Both the position numbers and the translations under genes were made by a program. 64,000 nucleotides of DNA, taken from assembly GCF_011398155.1 (NCBI RefSeq), contig NZ_AP021888.1:1161501-1225500 (forward strand), written 5' to 3'. This DNA is from Thiosulfativibrio zosterae. GTDB lineage: Bacteria > Pseudomonadota > Gammaproteobacteria > Thiomicrospirales > Thiomicrospiraceae. The notes below the pieces were generated by a model. It ran no database searches. It saw nothing but the letters and a program-made list of their open reading frames with translations, and was not told the DNA's origin. Positions 57,822 through 64,000 of the stretch are shown in pieces. Numbering within the stretch: the first letter of the stretch is position 1; the number at the start of each line of letters is the position of its first letter.

Positions 57822-59716
57822 TATGATTCCATGATTTTTAATTGATAAACCATGCCCAACTGATAAGCCACCGCCTCATCATGAGGATGGCTAATCGATA
57901 GAGCGTTAAATTTGGCTTGAGCTTCATCCAATTGATGATCCAATCGCAATTGTAATGCGGTTTCGTAGTCTTCTATAAAACTGGCCAAGCTGATGGAAAG
58001 TGGATCATTTTTCCAAGCAATCAACTCATACAGAGCCACTTCGTTTTGACTGATTTGAGTAAAGACTACATCTAATTTGCGCATTAAAAATTGGTCTTTA
58101 ACTTTAGCATAAGTATGTTCGCAAACAATAATTTGAGTACCATATTGCGCATTATACAAGCTAAGATTTTGCGCTTCATTCACCTCGCCACCCACGGCGG
58201 TATAGACCATGCGATCAATCGAGCCAAAGTTTCCAACCACCGCGTTCCCTTGCATCAAACTGATGTAGGTGTTAATCATGGGATAACCTTCTTCGCTGAG
58301 CGTGGTGTTTAATTTATTGAGATGCTTTTTGGCGTTTAAGGCAGCTTGGCAGGCAAAAAAGACGTCATTCTCCGTGGCGATGGGCGCACCCCAATAAGCA
58401 AAAACCTGGTTGCCTTTAACCTGGTCAACAATGCCTTTTTTCTCATTAATAATGTCATACAAAACCGACTGATAAAGCGACAAAAAATGCACCATTTGTT
58501 TGGGGTTAAAGTCTGCGGTCAGTTGGGTGAATTTTGGGATGACAATATTCAACATAGACAAGCGCTTTAAATCACCATGCACTTCTAAGGCGTTAGCGGT
58601 GTGCTTGAGTTGTTCTATCAGCGGAGTCGGCACATAGCGCTGTATGGCTTCGTAGCGATTTTTTAGCTCTTGCAGTGAACCATCAATTTGCTGGTATTCC
58701 TCTACAAAAGTAAAGATGGGTTTCATTTCGTTGTAGCGTTGTGCGCTTAAGAGTTCGGCATTTTTTTGTACTTGTCTAAGGGGTTTTCCAGCTCGCAATG
58801 ACAAGATAAAAATAATAAAGCTAATCCCGGTTAAAGAAAGGAGGGTTTGCCATAAAGTGCCTTGCAAATTGCGGTTGATGGGCGCTACCAATTCTGCACT
58901 GGAGATACTAATGACCAATTGCCAGTCAGTATTGTGATTGAGTTTTAAAGGGCTGCGAATCAAAATATTATCACCAGTTTGTAGCCGAGTGTTTTCAGTG
59001 AAATCGGGTAGGTTTTCTGGTTTAAACAGGGTGTTGTCTTGTGCGTCCAAAATATAAAAAATAGGTCTATCCATTTTGGCCATGACTTGATCTAGGTTTT
59101 GCGCCATTTGCGCCAGATTTAATTCCGTGCCGACTAACAGGGTTTGGCCGTTGGCAGAAGGCACAGCATACGCCAAATAAAAATTTTGTTCATCTTTATG
59201 CCAAGCAAACGCTTGTTGTTGAACTTGTTTGAATAAATCTTGCCAAACTTGAGGCACTGGCGATTGCACTTGAGTTTCTGCCAGGGGTTTTTGCGCGGGG
59301 TTAACATAGCGCTTTTGCGATAGGCCATCGGTATTGATGTATTCAGTCAGTGCGATGGGAAAAGCCACAGTATGCAAACTGCCTTGATTTTCAGTCACCA
59401 ACCAGGCGGGCAGTTTTTGAACAGAACTCCATTGAGATAATTGAAATCTGAGCCAGTCTTGGTTTTGTGCCATAGACAGCGATTGCAACATCTTAGCCAG
59501 GGTTTGCAGTGCGGTATCTGTTTGGTTAAATTGATTTTCAATGGACTGAGATAAGATTTGAGTTTCTTGCTGCAAAATGGAGGATGTGAGTTGTTCCGCA
59601 GCTGCTTGGGTGCGGTAAAAACCATTGATGGAAAGCACAACCAGTGTCGACATCAACAAAATAATGAAGGGAATGAAGATGGCTTGGTAGAGCTTTACAC
59701 GATAAAAGGGCTTCAT
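57821..59716 (-). CDS. Cyclase-homology receptor with Cache-like sensor (degenerate catalytic site)
   Basis: 631 aa. A transmembrane helix (9-31), a periplasmic domain (32-285) of dCache-like length, a second helix (291-307), a linker, and a class III nucleotide cyclase domain (about 385-565). In that domain the two metal-binding aspartates are replaced: the F-x-D-x-x-x-F-T position is V392 (IVIPKFT) and the GD position is N436 (KGNQVFAYWGAP). The substrate-side motif RMVYTAVGGEVNEAQN is retained. It ends with a TPR-like tail. Likely a non-catalytic signal receiver. Confidence 0.83.
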   Translation of the reverse strand: MKPFYRVKLYQAIFIPFIILLMSTLVVLSINGFYRTQAAAEQLTSSILQQETQILSQSIENQFNQTDTALQTLAKMLQSLSMAQNQDWLRFQLSQWSSVQKLPAWLVTENQGSLHTVAFPIALTEYINTDGLSQKRYVNPAQKPLAETQVQSPVPQVWQDLFKQVQQQAFAWHKDEQNFYLAYAVPSANGQTLLVGTELNLAQMAQNLDQVMAKMDRPIFYILDAQDNTLFKPENLPDFTENTRLQTGDNILIRSPLKLNHNTDWQLVISISSAELVAPINRNLQGTLWQTLLSLTGISFIIFILSLRAGKPLRQVQKNAELLSAQRYNEMKPIFTFVEEYQQIDGSLQELKNRYEAIQRYVPTPLIEQLKHTANALEVHGDLKRLSMLNIVIPKFTQLTADFNPKQMVHFLSLYQSVLYDIINEKKGIVDQVKGNQVFAYWGAPIATENDVFFACQAALNAKKHLNKLNTTLSEEGYPMINTYISLMQGNAVVGNFGSIDRMVYTAVGGEVNEAQNLSLYNAQYGTQIIVCEHTYAKVKDQFLMRKLDVVFTQISQNEVALYELIAWKNDPLSISLASFIEDYETALQLRLDHQLDEAQAKFNALSISHPHDEAVAYQLGMVYQLKIMES

Positions 59717-59874
59717 GGGACTATCTCATTCGTAACAATCATTAAAAATTGGTTATTGAGATTTATATTACCCTATTCATAAGTCGAAAAATTCGATAAG
59801 TCAGGGCTTAAATCTAAAATTTACTGATGAGTTACTTTGTTTTATTTATGGTTGAAAATTGTGAGATTGAAAGT

Positions 59875-59906
59875 CGACTGCCAGAAAAGGTTTTTTCTGG
59901 CAGTCG
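59875..59906 (-). terminator. Terminator of the heavy-metal efflux operon
   Basis: 14-bp perfect stem CGACTGCCAGAAAA/TTTTCTGGCAGTCG with a four-base loop, 17 bp after the last gene of the operon. Confidence 0.8.
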
Positions 59907-59923
59907 ATTCATGTAGAGAGAGA

Positions 59924-60229
59924 TTAAAGTTGACCGTCTTGAATAGATGGTAAGAGTTGGTAAGGAATGTTGGCTTGTGGCAAGTCCGCTTTTAGGTGTT
60001 GCAACAAGGCACTCAGCAAGCTCTCAGGCACGGTGATTTCAATCATCATTTTTGGCGTAAAGCCATCTACCTGTTCGCGAATGCTGTGCAGTCGCTGATC
60101 GGCTTGATGGGATTGCACTTGATAGCTGATAAAACTCAATGGCATGGCTTCAAAGGTCAGCAGTGAATCCGTCACTGCATGTTTCAATTCTACTTCTAGG
60201 TTGAGTCTGAGTAATAGGGTTTGGCTCAT
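59924..60229 (-). CDS. DUF3240-family protein of the efflux operon
   Basis: 101 aa, a ferredoxin-fold-like small soluble protein. DUF3240 genes regularly follow heavy-metal RND pump genes. The start overlaps the pump gene stop by four bases, so the two are translationally coupled. It may regulate the pump or bind metal; it has no histidine/cysteine cluster. Confidence 0.78.
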   Translation of the reverse strand: MSQTLLLRLNLEVELKHAVTDSLLTFEAMPLSFISYQVQSHQADQRLHSIREQVDGFTPKMMIEITVPESLLSALLQHLKADLPQANIPYQLLPSIQDGQL

Positions 60230-63200
60230 TTTAAATCTCCCACGCTTGCCGCTTTAGGTTTTAAACCGAAACGACGATAAATAATCGGCAAAATCAGCAA
60301 GGTCAATAGGGTAGAGGAAATCAATCCGCCTATCACCACGATGGCCAAGGGGCGCTGGATTTCAGAACCCGGGCCGGTGGCAAATACCAAAGGAATTAAC
60401 CCCAAGGCCGCAATGGATGCGGTCATAAGCACCGGTCTTAAACGACGCAAAGCACCCTCAACCACGATTTCGGTTAAGGCCATGCCTTTGGCCGCCAATT
60501 GGTTAAAGTAGGTAATCATGACCACACCGTTTAAAACGGCAATCCCTAGCAGGGCAATAAAACCAACCGACGCAGGCACAGAAAGATATTCACCCGCGCC
60601 CCACAGCGCAATGATGCCGCCAATCAAGGCGAAAGGCACATTGGTTAGCACCATGATGGCTTGTGGAATGGATTGAAAGGTGCTGAACAGAATAATAAAA
60701 ATCAATACCAAGGCAATCGGCACAACCACGCTCAATTTAGCCGCAGCTCTTTGTTGGTTTTCAAATTGTCCGCCCCATTCCAAATAATAACCAGTGGGTA
60801 AGTCGAGTTCTGCCGCGGCTTTGGCTTTGGCTTCTTCTACAAAACTCACCAAGTCGCGCCCTTGCACATTAGAAACCACCACCGCAAAACGCTTGCTTTG
60901 CTCGCGCTTAACGGCTACGGGGCCTTCCACTTCAACGGCATCGACCAGTTGGTTTAGTAGAACACTTTGCCCATTATTGAGGGTTATGGGTTGTTGCAAC
61001 ATTTCGATTTTAGACGACTTGTAATCTTCTGGCCCACGCACCATCAGCGGGATTTGACGAATGCCTTGGTAAATATTACCCACCACCAAGCCATCAATTT
61101 GACTGCGTAATAGCGTTTGCACTTCGTCAACTGTGAGCCCTAAAACACCGGCCATTTGGCGATTCACTTGCAGTTGTAAATAACGCGAACCATCATTAGC
61201 CGGCGTGAAAACATCCACCGACCCGGGGATGGTTTTTAAAATCTCTACCAAATGTTCGGCAGTTTTGCTCAGCAGTGCAGGAGAGTCACCGAAAATATTA
61301 ATGGCGATGTCGCCTCGCGCGCCGGTGAGCATTTCGTCAACGCGCATTTGAATGGGTTGCGTAAAGGCATAACCAAAGCTGGGGAATTGTTCTTCGATGA
61401 CCTGACGAATGGCATCAATCAATTCTTCTTTGGTTTCCATGCGCCATTCATCTTTGGGCTTAAGCACTAAGAAAGTGTCTGTGTCATTCAAACTCATCGG
61501 GTCTAACCCCAGTTCGTCCGAGCCAACACGCGCCACGATTTTGGTGATTTCGGGCACTTGTTCCATCAGTGCTTTTTGCACTTGTAAATCTAAGCGCACG
61601 GTTTCCTTAAGGCTGATGGACGGGATTTTTTCAATCTGCAGAATAATCGCGCCTTCGTCCATTTGTGGCATAAAGGTTTTGCCCACTAGGGTGTACACAT
61701 AGCCGGCGACGACCAATGCGACCAGTGCAAAACCAATAATAATTTTGTCGTGCGCCAAAGACCATATGAGCGTGGGTTTGTAAATGGCACTGAGTTTACG
61801 AATTAGCCAAGGTTCTTGGTGCGAAGGTTTACCCAAAATAAACGATGCCAAAGTTGGGATAATGGTTAAAGACAATACTAACGAACTGCCTAACGCAAAG
61901 ATAATGGTTAAGGCCACAGGAATAAAGAGTTTGCCTTCAAGACCTTCGAGCGTCAGTAACGGTAAAAATACCGTCATGATAATCAAAATCCCTGAAATTA
62001 CCGGCGTAGCAACTTCTTGCAATGCCCGATAAATAATGTGTAGCTTCGGCAAGTTGGCTTTATCGTTTTCTTGATGAGTTACAATATTTTCTACCACTAC
62101 CACGGCAGCATCCACCAACATCCCCACGGCAATTGCTAAACCGCCGAGTGACATCAGGTTAGCGGACAATCCGAACCAATTCATAAACATAAAAGTCATG
62201 AGAGCAGACAAAGGCAGAATCAAAGCCACGGTGATTGCGGCACGAATATTACCTAAAAAGAGTAGCAAGGTTAGCACCACCAATACCACCGCTTCAGTGA
62301 GGGCTTTTGAAACCGTGTGAATGGCTTTATCAATCAAGTCACTGCGATTGTAAAACACCTCAACACTGATGCCTTTGGGTAGAGAAGGTTGCAACTCGAC
62401 CAAGCGTTGTTCGATATTGGCAACCACTTCACGAGCATTGGCGCCACGCAGGGCTATGACCAAACCTTCAACCGCTTCGCCTTTGCCCGATTCGGTCACC
62501 GCGCCATTACGATAGAGTGAGTCGATTTTGACTTTGGCCAAATCTTTAACACGCACCGCCACGCTATTTTGGTAGGTGACCACAATGTTTTCGATGTCAT
62601 CAATTGAGGTTAAGTTGCCTAAGGTGCGCACCAACATCACTTCTTCGCCTTGATTAAGGCGACCAGCACCATCGTTTTTATTGTTGGCTTCAATCGCCGC
62701 AATCAGTTGGTTAACAGAAATTTTAAAGGCTTGAAGTCTTTGAAAATCTGGCTGCACGCTATAAGTCCGCACCAAACCGCCTAAAGAGTTCACATCTGCC
62801 ACGCCTGGCACTGAGCGCAACGCAGGACGAATTACCCAGTCCAATAGGTCGCGTTTTTCCATGTTATTGAGGGTATTGCCTTCAATAGTGAACATGAAAA
62901 TATCACTTAAAGGGGTTGATAAAGGGGCAATGCCGCCGGTGACACCTGCGGGTAAGTCTATGGCATTGAGGCGTTCGGCCACCACTTGTCTGGCCCAATA
63001 AATATCAGTGCCAGGTTTAAAGTCGAGGGTGATGTCGGCAATGGCGTATTTGGCCAAAGAGCGCAAACTGTCTTGATTGGGGAGTCCGAGCACTTCCATT
63101 TCAATGGGGGAAATAATGCGTTGTTCAACTTCAGTGGGCGTCATTCCTGGTGCTTTAAAAATCATTTTGACTTGAATGGGCGACACATCTGGGAAGGCGT

Positions 63201-63309
63201 CAATCGGCGTTTTTTGAAACGCCATCCAGCCCCCAGACAGGATGCTTAAAATCATCAGCACCACCAAAATGCGCTGGGTGAGAAAAAATTGAATAAAATT
63301 CGATAGCAT
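60226..63309 (-). CDS. Heavy-metal RND efflux pump (CzcA/CusA family)
   Basis: 1027 aa with twelve membrane helices and two large periplasmic domains, the inner-membrane part of a tripartite metal exporter. Helix 4 contains the proton-relay region LAIAVGMLVDAAVVVVEN. It has no DFG before the V-D, so it resembles CusA (Cu/Ag) more than CzcA (Co/Zn/Cd), but the substrate is not settled by that. The gene sits between the adaptor and the DUF3240 gene. Confidence 0.93.
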   Translation of the reverse strand: MLSNFIQFFLTQRILVVLMILSILSGGWMAFQKTPIDAFPDVSPIQVKMIFKAPGMTPTEVEQRIISPIEMEVLGLPNQDSLRSLAKYAIADITLDFKPGTDIYWARQVVAERLNAIDLPAGVTGGIAPLSTPLSDIFMFTIEGNTLNNMEKRDLLDWVIRPALRSVPGVADVNSLGGLVRTYSVQPDFQRLQAFKISVNQLIAAIEANNKNDGAGRLNQGEEVMLVRTLGNLTSIDDIENIVVTYQNSVAVRVKDLAKVKIDSLYRNGAVTESGKGEAVEGLVIALRGANAREVVANIEQRLVELQPSLPKGISVEVFYNRSDLIDKAIHTVSKALTEAVVLVVLTLLLFLGNIRAAITVALILPLSALMTFMFMNWFGLSANLMSLGGLAIAVGMLVDAAVVVVENIVTHQENDKANLPKLHIIYRALQEVATPVISGILIIMTVFLPLLTLEGLEGKLFIPVALTIIFALGSSLVLSLTIIPTLASFILGKPSHQEPWLIRKLSAIYKPTLIWSLAHDKIIIGFALVALVVAGYVYTLVGKTFMPQMDEGAIILQIEKIPSISLKETVRLDLQVQKALMEQVPEITKIVARVGSDELGLDPMSLNDTDTFLVLKPKDEWRMETKEELIDAIRQVIEEQFPSFGYAFTQPIQMRVDEMLTGARGDIAINIFGDSPALLSKTAEHLVEILKTIPGSVDVFTPANDGSRYLQLQVNRQMAGVLGLTVDEVQTLLRSQIDGLVVGNIYQGIRQIPLMVRGPEDYKSSKIEMLQQPITLNNGQSVLLNQLVDAVEVEGPVAVKREQSKRFAVVVSNVQGRDLVSFVEEAKAKAAAELDLPTGYYLEWGGQFENQQRAAAKLSVVVPIALVLIFIILFSTFQSIPQAIMVLTNVPFALIGGIIALWGAGEYLSVPASVGFIALLGIAVLNGVVMITYFNQLAAKGMALTEIVVEGALRRLRPVLMTASIAALGLIPLVFATGPGSEIQRPLAIVVIGGLISSTLLTLLILPIIYRRFGLKPKAASVGDLK

Positions 63310-63311
63310 GA

Positions 63312-64000
63312 TTATTCCTCACCGCCCATGGCTAGGGCTTTTAAGGCTGATGCACCTTGCACCACCACTTCGGCGGCATCGTTTGGCAAAGGTTGCAGGG
63401 CTTTAAAGGTCATCTCAGTGCCATTAAAGGTCAGCACTTGAATGGCAAAAGGTTTAAAGCCTTGAGCAGTTTTCACAAAGACTAAGTCTTGTCCATCCAG
63501 CTGGCTAATGGCAGAACGCTGAGTTTGATAAACCTGTGTTTGCTCGGTAAATTCGAATTTTGCGGTCAAAAACTGACCAGGCCTGGTTGTTTTTAGCGGG
63601 TTTGGCATGACCATATGTACTTCTACCGATTGTGTGGCAGGGTCGGTAAAGTTGGCGATGTGTTTAATGCTGGCGGCGTGGTTTTCACGCCCTTGAATAA
63701 TCATCACGCTTTGACCTTCGTGCAGGGTGTCGGCATCTTCGGTGGGAATATTGGCATCTATCACAATGGGATCAACACGGCCGACTGAAATAATGGGGTC
63801 ATTGGCATGTAAACGCTCACCGATTTTGGCTTGCAAATCAAACAGTTCTCCACTAATGGGAGATTTAATCTCAATTAAAGACGGCTGTAACTGACGCGTG
63901 TCTTTTAAGGCTTTTAACGCAGTAGCGTTCATGCCCATTAAGGTTAAGTCTTGAGTTTGTTGTTCGAGCATTTGATTAAGTTTGTCTTGATTAGATTGCG
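63312..64000 (-). CDS. RND efflux periplasmic adaptor (CzcB/CusB type), 5' partial
   Basis: The frame is open to the window end; the N-terminus is outside. The visible part contains the lipoyl/barrel-sandwich half (IKSPISGELFDLQAKIGERL, ISVGRVDPIVIDANIPTED) and the beta-barrel domain. It links the pump to an outer-membrane channel. A palindrome copy is read as TTRPGQ. It ends 2 bp before the pump gene. An outer-membrane partner is expected upstream of the window end. Confidence 0.88.
   Translation of the reverse strand, partial: QSNQDKLNQMLEQQTQDLTLMGMNATALKALKDTRQLQPSLIEIKSPISGELFDLQAKIGERLHANDPIISVGRVDPIVIDANIPTEDADTLHEGQSVMIIQGRENHAASIKHIANFTDPATQSVEVHMVMPNPLKTTRPGQFLTAKFEFTEQTQVYQTQRSAISQLDGQDLVFVKTAQGFKPFAIQVLTFNGTEMTFKALQPLPNDAAEVVVQGASALKALAMGGEE
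63576..63587. repeat. Dispersed palindrome, copy 8 (inside the efflux adaptor gene)
   Basis: Core ACCAGGCCTGGT with GACC on one side and GGTTGTTTTT on the other. Read on the minus strand as T-R-P-G-Q, the third codon frame. Confidence 0.9.

Noticed and set aside
58405-58430. AACCTGGTTGCC...AACCTGGTCAA as a ninth palindrome copy
   Set aside because: It contains two CCTGG half-sites in the same orientation and lacks the CCAGGCCTGG core.

Overview
The window reads as a chromosomal segment of a gammaproteobacterium with GC in the low forties (by eye). Several gene orders are typical of that class: ribBX-ribH-nusB-thiL, ftsK-lolA-rarA-crcB-serS, and recA-recX-alaS-lysC-csrA-tRNA-Ser. A periplasmic molybdenum oxidoreductase, a DsrE-like protein, chemotaxis genes and a heavy-metal RND pump suggest a motile, possibly sulfur-metabolising, marine or sediment organism of the Thiomicrospira/Thiomicrorhabdus/Hydrogenovibrio kind. 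That genus-level placement is inference only.

Layout. 1-11.6 kb: riboflavin and thiamine genes, DAHP synthase, prepilin peptidase, STAS protein, QueD, IspA, peroxiredoxin, CBS protein, DHH phosphoesterase, thioredoxin and fumarase. 11.7-14.4 kb: a cytosolic hybrid kinase with Hpt domain and a LuxR-type regulator (BarA/UvrY-like). 14.49-15.69 kb: a complete IS481-type element with terminal repeats and a 7-bp target duplication, inserted at the stop codon of greB. 15.7-22.9 kb: a chemotaxis/flagellar block (FlhB-like, STAS, CheY, CheW, FliK-like, CheR, CheB, MCP) without CheA. 22.9-32.2 kb: folding/redox genes, then the ftsK-to-serS block and an alkyltransferase. 32.2-39.2 kb: two tRNA-Ser genes around pncC, recA, recX, alaS, lysC and csrA. 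39.2-43.4 kb: transporter, SDR, DsrE-like protein, an orphan CheZ-like protein, a pseudouridine synthase and a YcgN-type protein ending in a perfect 66-bp tandem duplication. 43.6-50.4 kb: membrane cytochrome c, then a Psr-type molybdoenzyme (catalytic, FeS and NrfD subunits) with TorD-like and HybE-like chaperones. 50.5-55.5 kb: a peptidase/propeller/beta-barrel protein, a DUF4282-like protein, the Mrp/ApbC carrier and a small membrane protein. 55.5-59.7 kb: a tight four-gene operon (cyclase-like receptor that has lost both metal-binding aspartates, two look-alike membrane-anchored coiled-coil proteins, and a degenerate EAL-HDOD protein). 59.9-64 kb: a heavy-metal RND efflux operon, cut by the window end.

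The two most unusual signals are these. First, a dispersed near-identical palindrome (core ACCAGGCCTGGT, usually AACCAGGCCTGGTT with AT-rich flanks) occurs eight times, six of them inside genes and read in all three codon frames. Second, the pseudo-cyclase/coiled-coil/HDOD operon looks like an uncharacterised signalling module. No CRISPR array, prophage or rRNA gene was seen. No gap longer than about 300 bases lacks a gene or RNA gene.
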